From assembly GCF_030540765.1 (NCBI RefSeq), contig NZ_JAUOEL010000005.1:186001-250000 (forward strand): a DNA stretch of 64,000 nt, written 5' to 3'. Numbering within the stretch: the first letter of the stretch is position 1; every line of letters begins with the position of its first letter. A program made the translations under genes and the position numbers. The notes below the pieces were generated by a model. It was not told the DNA's origin. It ran no database searches and was given only the letters and a program-made list of their open reading frames with translations. Origin of the DNA: Flavivirga jejuensis. GTDB lineage: Bacteria; Bacteroidota; Bacteroidia; Flavobacteriales; Flavobacteriaceae. Of this stretch, positions 26,518-34,553 are shown piece by piece.

Positions 26518-27011
26518 ATATGCATGGTATAGCTAACAAATGCACAGGCAGATGATATCACCAAAGAAACAAGTATAACAAGTGCAATGGTTTTAGGGTC
26601 TGAACCAGAAAGCATACCGGCTTTAATACTTGGGGCTAAAAGCCATAATACAGCAGCCATTGAAGCTACTGCAATACTTACTTTTTTTACAAGTTCTTTT
26701 TTCATGAACGCAATTACAACCATACCTAAAGCTGAAAGACCAAGGATTATACCTAGAATTCCTGAAGCGGTTACTCTCCACTTTGCTGGAGCATTTTTTA
26801 ATATTTCTAATGTATTTTTAATCTCTGAATCTTCCGTTTTCTCTAAATCTACGCCTTCTTTTTTTAGTTTGGCTATAAATTTATGAGCCGCAGCTATCTC
26901 ATTGTAATCAATGTTTTTTGTGCGTGAATCAATATTACTTTTAATGAGAAAAGAAAGTCCTCCTCCAATTAAAAAAGCAATAATCATAATAATTAATACT
27001 AGAATTCTCAT
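26496..27011 (-). CDS. Membrane protein with four TM segments, unknown
   Basis: A 171-aa protein. TM1 is at residues 2-22 (GGG-containing), an extracytoplasmic helix-rich loop covers about 30-75, and TM2-TM4 are near 80-103, 110-130 and 140-162. Between TM1 and TM2 lies EIAAAHKFIAKLKKEGVDLEKTEDSEI. No catalytic motif or known family. It is monocistronic with terminators at its end. Confidence 0.6.
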   Translation of the reverse strand: MRILVLIIMIIAFLIGGGLSFLIKSNIDSRTKNIDYNEIAAAHKFIAKLKKEGVDLEKTEDSEIKNTLEILKNAPAKWRVTASGILGIILGLSALGMVVIAFMKKELVKKVSIAVASMAAVLWLLAPSIKAGMLSGSDPKTIALVILVSLVISSACAFVSYTMHIKKSVTN

Positions 27012-27147
27012 ATTTTATGTTTTTATAAGTTTAACCTTGTTTTATTTTTTATTAAATTTAATAGCGTCAGCAATCATCTTTTACTCAAGACGAGTTGCTA
27101 ACAGTGTTTGGGTTTGATATAGTATTTGGGTTTGATATGTTTTTGGT

Positions 27148-27240
27148 TTAAAATAAGTCTGTAGAAAACTGTATCTGAGCCATAGTTGGATGTGCCAGAC
27201 ATGCGATAAGTAAAGTGAATAGTAGGTTTTTAATTTTCAT
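27148..27240 (-). pseudogene. Orphan signal peptide remnant (30 aa)
   Basis: An ATG at 27240 encodes MKIKNLLFTLLIACLAHP and TMAQIQFSTDLF before TAA. The first 22 residues are a clean signal peptide with a TMAQ cleavage site, but the mature part is only 8-9 residues long. It is either the truncated start of an exported protein gene or a relic. It lies 60-95 bp downstream of a striking pair of direct repeats at 27299-27334, which looks like an intact regulated promoter without its gene. Confidence 0.4.
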
Positions 27241-27298
27241 TTGTTTCGTTGTCTTTCTTTTTGTTATGTTAATGTGCAAAACTACCAAACCAAAACAT

Positions 27299-27334
27299 CA
27301 CAAATTGGTCAATCGACCGCACAAATTGGTCAAT
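27299..27334 (-). promoter_or_regulatory. Two 15-bp direct repeats, candidate LytTR operator
   Basis: CACAAATTGGTCAAT occurs at 27299-27313 and 27320-27334, with centres 21 bp apart (two helical turns). A third weaker GATTGGTCAA lies at 27370-27379. Direct repeats spaced two turns apart are what dimeric LytTR proteins bind, and an orphan LytTR regulator is encoded at 22713. The assignment is inference. Confidence 0.45.
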
Positions 27335-27610
27335 TTTAGTTAATTTTTATATCTAGCCCTTATCAAAGTGATTGGTCAACACCACTCGTCAAACAGAAAA
27401 AAGAGTACTGTATTATTTTAATAGTTATTATCTGTTTTAGATTGTAATTTTACATTTGGGAAGAAAAACTAATGTTAATCTCATACGTTAAAAAGAGCTT
27501 TTGACTGAGTTCAAGGAGACAAACACTTTATAATATTGGTTTCATACCTAAAATAGGCTTGTTATATCGAAATCGGGTTTTTATCCTAGTATAGAATTAA
27601 TAGAAATGAA

Positions 27611-27631
27611 AAGCCTCCTTTTGGGAGGCTT
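27611..27631 (-). terminator. Terminator of the 108-aa hypothetical gene
   Basis: Stem AAGCCTCC/GGAGGCTT with loop TTTTG, followed on the minus strand by TTTTC. It lies 70 bp after the stop of the gene at 27701. The left duplication arm has lost the complementarity (AAGCCC with T8). Confidence 0.6.
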
Positions 27632-27700
27632 GATATTTGACTATTTTCCCTCAATAAAATTGAATAGTCAATTTTGATTGCTCACAACCAAAAGGATATT

Positions 27701-28027
27701 TTAATAAGATTTTTTCGATTGCTTTCTTAGAATGAATTTAGCAAGCTTCAATCTCTTTATTACAACATTTATACTTTTTTCATCTTTAAAAATTAACATA
27801 GTATCGGGTATTTCTCGATTATTTGAAAATTCACAAATATTGTATATTTTTCTACCAATCTCACCCTTTTTGCCTTGCGTAAAACAAACGGATACGAATT
27901 TCTCCTTTTCAGGGAAAGCAGCTACTCCTATATCGCCATGCCCCATTTCAATTATTTTAGAAATAGTTGCTTTACCTATTTTCTTATTGTTAGCTTTTTC
28001 ACCTAGTTTTTTATTGTTATATATCAT
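27701..28027 (-). CDS. Hypothetical basic protein (108 aa)
   Basis: A 108-aa Lys-rich protein starting MIYNNKKLGEKANNKKIGKATISKIIEMGHGDIGVAAFPEKEKFVS and ending RLKLAKFILRKQSKKSY. No family recognised. Its partner 94 bp upstream and the same pair in the left arm suggest a two-gene unit that moves or duplicates together. The left copy is a pseudogene. Confidence 0.55.
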   Translation of the reverse strand: MIYNNKKLGEKANNKKIGKATISKIIEMGHGDIGVAAFPEKEKFVSVCFTQGKKGEIGRKIYNICEFSNNREIPDTMLIFKDEKSINVVIKRLKLAKFILRKQSKKSY

Positions 28028-28120
28028 AGACTTTAAATACTACAGTTAAGATGTTTTTAAAAAGTGTCGTACTTATTTCAAAGCATTTACTTCTCATAGG
28101 TTTCTAACACTGTTTACTTT

Positions 28121-28501
28121 TTAAATAATTGAAATATTTATAGTTTTAACGGCTATATCTTCTGGGGTGGTTACAATCGCATTAGCTTTAATACAAGCCT
28201 CAATATTTTTAGCCACTGTATAAACACAAATCCATTTTCTGCTCTCTTTTATTTCGTTATAGTATTTGGCAGGAAAACGAGCAAAGAATAGGTCGAATTC
28301 TTTCTCCATTAACAAATGAGTTCCCGTATTGTAGTTTAAATCGGTTAAAATGATTCCAATGACTTTCAAGCCCAGTCTACAATGTTTTTTTACGTCATTT
28401 TTAAGAGATGTTTGATTGATTAAAAGTGTTAGGGAATTAAAAAGAGCATTGTGTGTCATAATCAAAATTTCGCGAGAATTATTAACGTTGTTTTTTTCCA
28501 T
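28121..28501 (-). CDS. Hypothetical protein (126 aa), intact copy
   Basis: A 126-aa mostly helical protein beginning MEKNNVNNSREILIMTHNALFNSLTLLI and ending AVKTINISII, with KYYNEIKESRKWICVYTVAKNIEACIKANAIV in the second half. It is the full-length version of the gene at 18044. No known family. It probably forms one transcript with 27701-28027. Confidence 0.58.
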   Translation of the reverse strand: MEKNNVNNSREILIMTHNALFNSLTLLINQTSLKNDVKKHCRLGLKVIGIILTDLNYNTGTHLLMEKEFDLFFARFPAKYYNEIKESRKWICVYTVAKNIEACIKANAIVTTPEDIAVKTINISII

Positions 28502-28691
28502 GGATTCGGTTTTTAGATGTTCCTTTATCCTTGTGATTGCTTACCACAAGCCCACTTTAAATAAAAAATAGCGCATCACTATTTAAAGTTAGAAATGCTT
28601 ACTTTATAATATTCTACAAAGTTGAAGTTTCCTTAAAAATGAGATAGCATTCTATTAAGGCCTTAATGAGTGGAAACAAAAAGGCATGGAA

Positions 28692-28810
28692 CTCAACTTA
28701 CCAACCTGAGGTACTGGCATACCTTACCACGATAAGAGAGCCCACGCCTAGGTCGTGAGCCAATCTACTTATCATCTCGCGGTTTAAAAATTACCAGTTT
28801 TCAAGTTGAG
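28692..28810. ncRNA. Nested inverted repeat, possible structured RNA or DNA hairpin
   Basis: Four arms pair in strict order around one centre: CTCAACTT (28692-28699) with AAGTTGAG (28803-28810), ACTGG (28713-28717) with CCAGT (28794-28798), GATAAG (28731-28736) with CTTATC (28768-28773), and CACG (28743-28746) with CGTG (28754-28757). The region has no ORF and higher GC than its surroundings. It may be a small RNA, a folded recombination site or a transposon relic. No known family is recognised. Confidence 0.4.
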
Positions 28811-28902
28811 ACTTTAAGCAATTGCTTCAAATATTTTAATACGAAGAATCGCAAAACTACATTAATAATGTAATTCTTTTACAAACATAAGAAAATAACT
28901 TC

Positions 28903-28932
28903 AAAAAGGATACATATAAGTATCCTTTTTTT
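28903..28932 (+). terminator. Hairpin with T run upstream of the XRE gene
   Basis: AAAAAGGATAC pairs with GTATCCTTTTT across a 6-nt loop and is followed by more T. It is a canonical plus-strand terminator ending 27 bp before the XRE gene. It could end a transcript from the nested hairpin region (28692-28810) or attenuate the XRE gene. Confidence 0.65.
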
Positions 28933-28959
28933 TGATTTTAATATGAGAAATTTACTCTT

Positions 28960-29250
28960 ATGGAGAAGAAAAGTTTCAAAAGAGAAAAAGAGGCTTTAGG
29001 TTACCGAATAAGAGAGCTTAGAAGTAAGGTTATAAACCCAGATACAAACAAATATATTTCCCAAGAAGAATTAAGCCTAAGGACTGGTCATGCAAAGAAA
29101 ACTGTTGGTGAGATTGAAAGAGGAAATACAAATCCAAGATATGAAACTCTTTTACTTATCTCAAAAGAATTGCAGGTTACAATAAATGAACTTTTCAATT
29201 TTGATATGAATAAATATAAAAAGCTATCAGATAAATCTAATGGTAGATAG
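28960..29250 (+). CDS. XRE-family HTH transcriptional regulator
   Basis: A 96-aa DNA-binding protein with HTH_3 fold: LGYRIRELRS, ISQEELSLRTGHAKKTVGEIERGNTNPRYETLLLISKELQVTINELF. The recognition helix is around AKKTVGEIERG. It stands alone, just before the first integrase-fragment module. Such small XRE proteins are frequent cargo or regulators on mobile islands. Its target is not evident. Confidence 0.85.
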   Translation: MEKKSFKREKEALGYRIRELRSKVINPDTNKYISQEELSLRTGHAKKTVGEIERGNTNPRYETLLLISKELQVTINELFNFDMNKYKKLSDKSNGR

Positions 29251-29497
29251 CTGTTTAGGAAATCTCTTTTTTAATCCGTTCTGCAAATTCTCCCGACTTT
29301 GAGGTCATTATAATTCCAAAAATACTTATATAAAACTGTCATTACAATACTGATTATATTTTATTAATTATAAGTGTTTTTATTAATATCTTTGATTGAA
29401 CAAATTAAAATTAAAACAGGCAGTTTTCACGATTTTAATATTCTTTTTCACTATCAATAATGTTTTCTCAATTTGGTGTTAGAAAGAAAAAAGTAAA

Positions 29498-29968
29498 CCC
29501 CGCTAGCGCGGAAATGTTTTCCGTGTCCGTAAATAAATAAAAGAAGGCTTTTGTAGTGAGGTGAAAGCTTCATATAATGGGTTATGTTTAAGATAATGAA
29601 TCACGGATTAAAAATCCGTGCTATTGGGCTATTTGAAGGACAAACAAGATGTAAATACAGTACCACTAGCATAAGAGCCATATATAGAAAAGTCGTGAAC
29701 GATACTAATTTGAACCCATGGGCAACAGTACATACATTGCGCCATTCGTTTGCTACACATTGTATTGAAAACAACATAAATATTCGTCATTTACAGAATA
29801 TGCTAGGACATAGTTCGCCAAAAACGACAGAAATTTATACCACAACTATTGAAACTAACAATAAGACCATTATAAGTCCATTGGATACTTTATTAAAAAG
29901 TAATACATTGCATCTATAAACGATATAACCACAATAGAATCACTATTTATTGTAGTTATACAATTGTT
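29498..29968 (+). repeat. Module c1: structured repeat + tyrosine recombinase 3' end + attI-like site
   Basis: The first of six near-identical ~471-bp modules. Order: CCCCGCTAGCGCGG; hairpins CGGAA/TTCCG, GAAGGCT/AGCTTC and CACGGATT/AATCCGTG (29602-29609 with 29613-29620); the C-terminal ~95 codons of a tyrosine recombinase; then TATAACCACAAT/ATTGTAGTTATA and the invariant end CAATTGTT. Foreign cassette sequence starts after this GTT (here GTTGTAGTGC). I interpret the last ~50 bp as an attI-type insertion site. Left junctions differ from module to module; the right junction is always GTT plus a cassette. Confidence 0.85.
29584..29919 (+). pseudogene. Tyrosine recombinase C-terminal fragment (module c1)
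   Basis: 111 codons. From LFEGQ (29632 on) the protein matches the catalytic end of IntI/Xer-type recombinases: [13 protein letters not shown], box [31 protein letters not shown] with the nucleophile Tyr, and the integron-like tail SPLDTLL. The N-terminal SAM-like domain and the first catalytic Arg are missing, so it cannot act alone. It is the only copy with HTLRHSF; the others have HTLRHWF. The residues before LFEGQ come from the structured repeat, which replaces the upstream part of the gene. Confidence 0.8.
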
Positions 29969-29985
29969 GTAGTGCATATCTAAAA

Positions 29986-30222
29986 ATGACAAGAGAGGAA
30001 TTAATATACATAGGAAAACGAATTATAAAGGCAGAAGGAACAGAAAAAGAGCTTAAAGATTTATATGAACTTTTCAATAAAAATGTTCCATATCCAGATG
30101 GAGCAAATTTGTTCTATTATCCTGAAAATTATAATGCAAGAAAAGACGACTTAAATAATTATAATCCCAAAATTGAAAGTATTGTTGACAAATGTTTATC
30201 CTACAAAACAATTATTTTATAA
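29986..30222 (+). CDS. Colicin/pyocin-type bacteriocin immunity protein homologue
   Basis: A 78-aa protein resembling immunity proteins of DNase bacteriocins (Colicin_Pyocin family). It has an N-terminal helix pair with TREELIYIGKRIIKAEGTEKELKDLYELF. The diagnostic block VPYPDGANLFYYPENYNARKDD corresponds to HPxGSDLIYYP of the E-colicin immunity proteins, and the segment KIESIVDKCLSYK follows. It is the first gene of the cassette beginning GTTGTAGTGC (29966) and ending GCACTACAAC (30586-30595). No bacteriocin gene is present, so it is an orphan immunity gene. It is followed immediately by a second small gene. Confidence 0.7.
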   Translation: MTREELIYIGKRIIKAEGTEKELKDLYELFNKNVPYPDGANLFYYPENYNARKDDLNNYNPKIESIVDKCLSYKTIIL

Positions 30223-30576
30223 ATGAGATTTTTAAGCATAGGAGAAATCATAAGCGCATTAAATAGAGGAAAAGGTATAGAACAATTTTTAGGTAAAATA
30301 AAAAATGACAATTATGATACTTTTGAATGGATTGAGATAAATAAAACTAAATCTAATTTCTTACTTAGTTACCATTTGGTATTTGATGAAAGTGATGAAG
30401 GAATTGAATCTATTTATTCATATTCATATGTTGAACCAGATGATATTTATGGTAAAAAGGTATTTGAATCTGATAATATACAGGATATATTGAAGTTTGC
30501 GAATGATAACTATAATGCTGATAATTCAAAATATCAAAATGAGCAATATCTTGATGAATTGATAACTGAACTTTGA
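30223..30576 (+). CDS. Hypothetical protein, partner of the immunity gene
   Basis: A 117-aa acidic protein (MRFLSIGEIISALNRGKGIEQFLGKI...NEQYLDELITEL). The ATG is the base after the stop of the immunity gene, so translation is coupled. The content of acidic and aromatic residues (YSYSYVEPDDIYGKK) resembles small immunity proteins, but no family is recognised. Both genes fill one cassette. Confidence 0.6.
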   Translation: MRFLSIGEIISALNRGKGIEQFLGKIKNDNYDTFEWIEINKTKSNFLLSYHLVFDESDEGIESIYSYSYVEPDDIYGKKVFESDNIQDILKFANDNYNADNSKYQNEQYLDELITEL

Positions 30577-30585
30577 ATATAAAAC

Positions 30586-30785
30586 GCACTACAACACTAT
30601 ATATAGCAAATAGGGCGATTTAGTGTTTAATCCAAAAGTTGTTGTTTATTTACGAGTTCGCCAAATCTTTTGATTTGGCTTTATGATAAAAAAGATAAAT
30701 CAAAATGCAAAAGTTTGGCTTGTGGTTAAACCGAAAGTAATCGCTTATTTTCTGCCCAAATTGCCATATATTTAACGTTCTCAGC
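30586..30785 (+). other. attC-like site 1
   Basis: Left end GCACTACAAC is the exact reverse complement of the cassette start GTTGTAGTGC at 29966. The site then pairs ACTATATATAGCAAATAGGGC with the complement of GCCCAAATTGCCATATATTTAACGTT across a 100-nt loop. The right core is AACGTTCTCAGC. This is the layout of an integron cassette recombination site. Confidence 0.75.
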
Positions 30786-30806
30786 AATTAAAAAGAAAAC
30801 AGAAAT

Positions 30807-31472
30807 ATGAATTTCGACAGTTTATTAGGAAATGCTTTATTCTTCGGATTAGATATAATCCTGACAATCATTTTAATCCCAATTGTTTTATCAGTTCGGA
30901 AAAGGGTGAAAAATAAACATTTGGTAACTCAAACCTTGAAATCCATCGATGAATTAATGGAAGTTGGTGGAAGCTTGATGATAAAGTTTAACCAAGTTGC
31001 TTACCGACTAAACAATACTTCAAAAAATTACTTAGCTCTTACGGAGGAGGAAAGAATAAAGCATAATCTGACTCAAGAAAACATCTCAAAATATAGAACT
31101 GAAAATGTGAATTGGTTTACTCAATTTTCAAATTCTTATGAAAAAGAAATCAATGGATTTTCTTCGGTAATTGAATTATTCAGCCCTCATTATCAAGATG
31201 CCTCACTTCTAATTTTAGTGTCTAAATTGAATAAAAATGCTCAATATGCTTTAAGTTCAATGGAAGCAATTTTAATGTCATTCAGACAGGGAACAGCAAT
31301 TCCAGAAGATTTATTTGGTTCAATTAACGCATCATATACCGAAATGGAAAAGGAAATTAGCCTTGCGAGAAAGAAGAAAGCATACAAAACACTCAAACAA
31401 CCAAAAACTTTGGAAGAAATGTATAATCATTTAAAAGATGGCGAAAAACAGTTTGAGAATATTGAAAATTGA
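30807..31472 (+). CDS. Hypothetical membrane-anchored helical protein
   Basis: A 221-aa protein with one N-terminal TM helix (residues 8-27, ALFFGLDIILTIILIPIVLS) and a helical cytoplasmic body rich in Lys/Glu (SYTEMEKEISLARKKKAYKTLKQPKTLEEMYNHL). No motif recognised. It is the single gene of a cassette whose ends match perfectly: GTTCTCAGC at 30777 and GCTGAGAAC at 31478. Confidence 0.6.
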   Translation: MNFDSLLGNALFFGLDIILTIILIPIVLSVRKRVKNKHLVTQTLKSIDELMEVGGSLMIKFNQVAYRLNNTSKNYLALTEEERIKHNLTQENISKYRTENVNWFTQFSNSYEKEINGFSSVIELFSPHYQDASLLILVSKLNKNAQYALSSMEAILMSFRQGTAIPEDLFGSINASYTEMEKEISLARKKKAYKTLKQPKTLEEMYNHLKDGEKQFENIEN

Positions 31473-31477
31473 AAAAA

Positions 31478-31546
31478 GCTGAGAACAATGTATATACGTA
31501 ATGCTTCCTATCGGTCGCACTCCGCATATACTAAACGTTGGCAGTA
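31478..31546 (+). other. attC-like site 2
   Basis: 69 bp from GCTGAGAAC (reverse complement of the preceding cassette start) to GTTGGCAGTA. The inner arms TGTATAT and ATATAC pair. Confidence 0.7.
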
Positions 31547-31569
31547 ATAACAACTACCCATTTAAACAT

Positions 31570-32676
31570 ATGAAATACCTTTTAATTTTAGGATTGCTAT
31601 TTTGCATTGGATGTAAAAAAGAAAAGACAGAAATTATAAACGATTCACCAAAAACTACTTTTGTAAAAACTAAAATCAAACCTACTAAAATTGACAGTTT
31701 AGCAACAAAAGAAGAAGTTCAGGTATTCGTTCAAAAATTGGATTATCCATTTGTCAGATATAGGGAACACAATGACTCGATAAGAATCCATAAACCTTTA
31801 GGAAAATTTGAATTAAAAAAAATAAAGGATTTTGATAGAAGTCACAGAAATGACATTGATAGTTTAACCAAAATAATAGCCGACTCTTTAAAAATAACTG
31901 AAAGCTTTTACAAAGCAGATATTGACAATAACGGATTTTCAGATTTAGTCATTATCGGAGATGACAAAGGTTGTTCTGGAGGTTCTCTTAAGCCTAATTC
32001 AACAAGGTCTTGTGATTATAGTGTTTATGCCCTAATGAATTTTGGAAATGACTCGATTAACCCTATCGATTTAATGCGACGTGGTTCTGTTGGAGACGCT
32101 GTTATCCCAAAGATAAAAGACATTAAAGGTTGGACTACATTGATGATATTTGAACCACCACAATATTCTTGGAGAGATAAAAAGAAAATCTCTGACTTAA
32201 AAAAAATAGAATTAGCATATAAAAACGGAACTTTTGTAGAATATAATGAGAACCCTAAAAAATATTCAATTGAAAAAATTGAATATGAGACAGAACCTTG
32301 TTATGGTAGTTGTCCAATATTTGAATTAACTATAGGCAATAACCGAACTGCCTCGTTAAATGCAATTGAATTCAATTCATTAGAACCTAATTTATGGGAA
32401 TATGAGATTTCTCGGGAATTAAAGGGAAAATTTAAAACCATTATTGACAAAGAAAGCTATCAAGAAATAATCGATTTATTAAATTATCTGAATTTCCCCT
32501 CTCTTGAAGAAAATTATTGGGTCTCTGCAACAGACAATCCTGGTTCAAAGCTTACAATAACATATGACCAAGGCAAGATCAAAGTTATATCTGACTATGG
32601 CAAAACTGGAACTCTTGGACTTATAAAGATTTATGATATGATTGCTAATCTGCGAACAAGTCAAGAATGGAAATAA
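31570..32676 (+). CDS. Lipoprotein with DUF6438 domain
   Basis: A 368-aa lipoprotein. The ATG at 31570 gives the leader MKYLLILGLLFCIGC with lipobox Cys15; a longer reading upstream runs into the attC site and is rejected. The middle part has SFYKADIDNNGFSDLVIIGDDKGC, a VCBS/EF-like repeat. The C-terminal 130 residues form a DUF6438 domain (KIEYETEPCYGSCPIFELTIGNN with the paired Cys). It is the only gene of its cassette, whose ends are GTTGGCAGTA and TACTGCCAAC. Function unknown, exported. Confidence 0.68.
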   Translation: MKYLLILGLLFCIGCKKEKTEIINDSPKTTFVKTKIKPTKIDSLATKEEVQVFVQKLDYPFVRYREHNDSIRIHKPLGKFELKKIKDFDRSHRNDIDSLTKIIADSLKITESFYKADIDNNGFSDLVIIGDDKGCSGGSLKPNSTRSCDYSVYALMNFGNDSINPIDLMRRGSVGDAVIPKIKDIKGWTTLMIFEPPQYSWRDKKKISDLKKIELAYKNGTFVEYNENPKKYSIEKIEYETEPCYGSCPIFELTIGNNRTASLNAIEFNSLEPNLWEYEISRELKGKFKTIIDKESYQEIIDLLNYLNFPSLEENYWVSATDNPGSKLTITYDQGKIKVISDYGKTGTLGLIKIYDMIANLRTSQEWK

Positions 32677-32680
32677 TTAC

Positions 32681-32707
32681 TACTGCCAACAACGGTAACC
32701 GTTGCAC
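32681..32707 (+). other. attC-like site 3, minimal form (27 bp)
   Basis: TACTGCCAAC (complement of GTTGGCAGTA at the cassette start) is followed directly by a CAACGGT-A-ACCGTTG palindrome and the next core GTTGCAC. The usual long central loop is missing. Similar minimal sites occur at 42609, 43370 and 46131. Confidence 0.65.
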
Positions 32708-32766
32708 AAGCCAATAAATTATAAAAAACAGACTTCTATAACTGCCTTCTAAGGCAGTTTCTTTTT

Positions 32767-33561
32767 TTAGATCGCTTTATAATTAGCTATTTTAAGGCTC
32801 CTTAAAAACAACTTTTCGAGCTTGTACACACTATTTTTTATTAAAAATAATAAAGCAAGCATCCCTGCTCCACTTTTCACCCTTTTTTGGGTGAATTTCA
32901 GGTACTTTTTCAGGTTATAAGCAATGGCGGATAGATGCATGACTTTGTTTGCCTGTTTTATTCCCAATGTATTTATTTTTCGAAGCCCTAGAAACTGCGT
33001 AAGCGTTCCAAATACGGGTTCGACCGTACTTTGACGTTTGCCTTTCATATAGCTGCCTCTAGGGCTGTTCACTCGTGCATTATTACGTTCATACTCTTCT
33101 CTATAGAAAGTGACTGTAAATTTCTTCTCCTGAGCAGATTTACCTAGACATTGCGAGCGTATTGGGCAATCAACACAAACATGTTTTAACGCCCTATATT
33201 CTTTCTTCTTAGTATTGTTCTTTTTCTCAAAAAACACCTTTTTAAAAGGAATGGTCTTTCCTTGTGGACAGGTGTAACAATCGTTTTCTTTGTGATACTC
33301 AAACCCATCAGGCCCGCCTTTGTAAGTGCCGTGTGGAGGGATATAACTGCGCAGTCCCTTTTCTTCTAAATAAGCATAGTTCTCTCCACTACTATAGCCC
33401 GTATCCGCAATACAGTTATGCCATAACAGTCCCTGTTTGTGCAAACGTTTTTCTAAGCGGTTACATATATCGGGCAAACACTGACTGTCTTTACCATCCG
33501 CATGATGAGCCTTGATACCCGTAATCACATGGTGTCCAGTATCCACACTTAACTGGCTCAT
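32767..33561 (-). pseudogene. IS1182-family transposase, 5' end lost
   Basis: 264 codons covering the catalytic C-terminal half of an IS1182-type DDE transposase. It contains LWHNCIADTGYSSGENYAYLEEKG with a catalytic Asp, a Cys-rich insert CYTCPQGKTIPF...CVDCPIRSQCLG, and RQSTVEPVFGTLTQFLGLRKIN with the catalytic Glu. Full-length members are about 450-550 aa. The N-terminal part and left IS end are missing where module c2 begins at 33571. The 3' end at 32740-32760 has a GCC(T)T/AAGGC hairpin. The transposon inserted into a cassette starting GTTGCACAAGCC. Confidence 0.85.
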
Positions 33562-33570
33562 ATAATTAAT

Positions 33571-34041
33571 CCCCGTTAGCGCGGAAATGTTTTCCGTGCC
33601 CGTAAATAAATAAAAGAAGGCTTTTGTAGTGAGGTGAAAGCTTCATATAATGGGTTATGTTTAAGATAATGAATCACGGATTAAAAATCCGTGCTATTGG
33701 GTTATTTGAAGGACAAACAAGATGTAAATACAGTACCACTAGCATAAGAGCCATATTTAGAAAAGTCGTGAACGATACTAATTTGAACCCATGGGCAACA
33801 GTACATACATTACGCCATTGGTTTGCTACACATTGTATTGAAAACAACATAAATATTCGTCATTTACAGAATATGCTAGGACATAGTTCGCCAAAAACGA
33901 CAGAAATTTATACCACAACTATTGAAATTAACAATAAGACCATTATATGTCCATTGGATACTTTATTAAAAAGTAATACATTGCATGTATAAACGATATA
34001 ACCACAATTGGATCACTATTTATTGTAGTTATACAATTGTT
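33571..34041 (+). repeat. Module c2
   Basis: The same 471-bp module as c1, starting CCCCGTTAGCGCGG (one change in the CCGCTAGC core) and ending CAATTGTT before the cassette start GTTGTAGCAC. Its left junction lies directly against the truncated IS1182 transposase. Confidence 0.85.
33657..33992 (+). pseudogene. Tyrosine recombinase C-terminal fragment (module c2)
   Basis: 111 codons, differing from c1 by RAIFRK for RAIYRK, HTLRHWF for HTLRHSF, and ICPLDTLL for ISPLDTLL. The nucleophile Tyr in TTEIYTTT is kept. Confidence 0.78.
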
Positions 34042-34067
34042 GTAGCACATTAACCGAATCCCAATTA

Positions 34068-34547
34068 ATGACAAAAAAAATCATTTTACCATTACTATTT
34101 ATTGTGTTCATTTCCTGCAATAAAAAAAAAGAAACAACAGCTAATAGTGAGGTTTTAGAGGCTTACTTAGAAACGCCTTTTGATACACTAAAATTAAATG
34201 AAGTAAATGAGTTATCTTTTAAATTTATAAGTTCCAAAGATTATTCAACATTTGACAAAGAAAAACTCGGATTCAAACTACTAGATGGCTGCATAACTTT
34301 TAATTCATTGGATAAAGCTCAGTACAATAAAAATAATTTCGATTCAAAATGCGATTCAATTTTATCAAAAAAAACCAAATTGAAAGACACTTTTTCGATT
34401 GACTTTAATTTTATACCGAACAAAAAAGGAGGTGGAAAATTCTTTCTTAAATTAAAAGAGATAGTATATTTAAAACCGCATAAAGACTCCATTAGAAAAA
34501 TGGAAAATGAATTTTTTACAGAAGGAGAATATTATGTTATTGAATAA
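34068..34547 (+). CDS. Small lipoprotein, unknown
   Basis: A 159-aa lipoprotein with leader MTKKIILPLLFIVFISC (Cys17) and a Lys/Asn-rich mature domain of strands (ELSFKFISSKDYSTF...TFSIDFNFIPNKKGGGKFFLKLKEIVYLK). It could be an Ig-like or lipocalin-like envelope protein. It is the single gene of a cassette whose ends match perfectly: GTTGTAGCAC at 34039 and GTGCTACAAC at 34554-34563. Confidence 0.62.
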   Translation: MTKKIILPLLFIVFISCNKKKETTANSEVLEAYLETPFDTLKLNEVNELSFKFISSKDYSTFDKEKLGFKLLDGCITFNSLDKAQYNKNNFDSKCDSILSKKTKLKDTFSIDFNFIPNKKGGGKFFLKLKEIVYLKPHKDSIRKMENEFFTEGEYYVIE

Positions 34548-34553
34548 AAAAAC

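Larger units (their letters stand above)
27012..27601. other. Gap with signal-peptide remnant and operator-like repeats
   Basis: Besides the two listed elements this gap has the tandem run GTTTGGGTTTGATAT (27106-27140), repeated with period about 18. No other gene was found. Confidence 0.5.
27602..28596. repeat. Right copy of the 995-bp direct duplication
   Basis: Same orientation and length as 17494-18488. This copy keeps both minus-strand genes open (27701-28027 and 28121-28501), so it is the parental or better-preserved arm. Unequal exchange between the arms would delete the YceI module. Confidence 0.88.
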
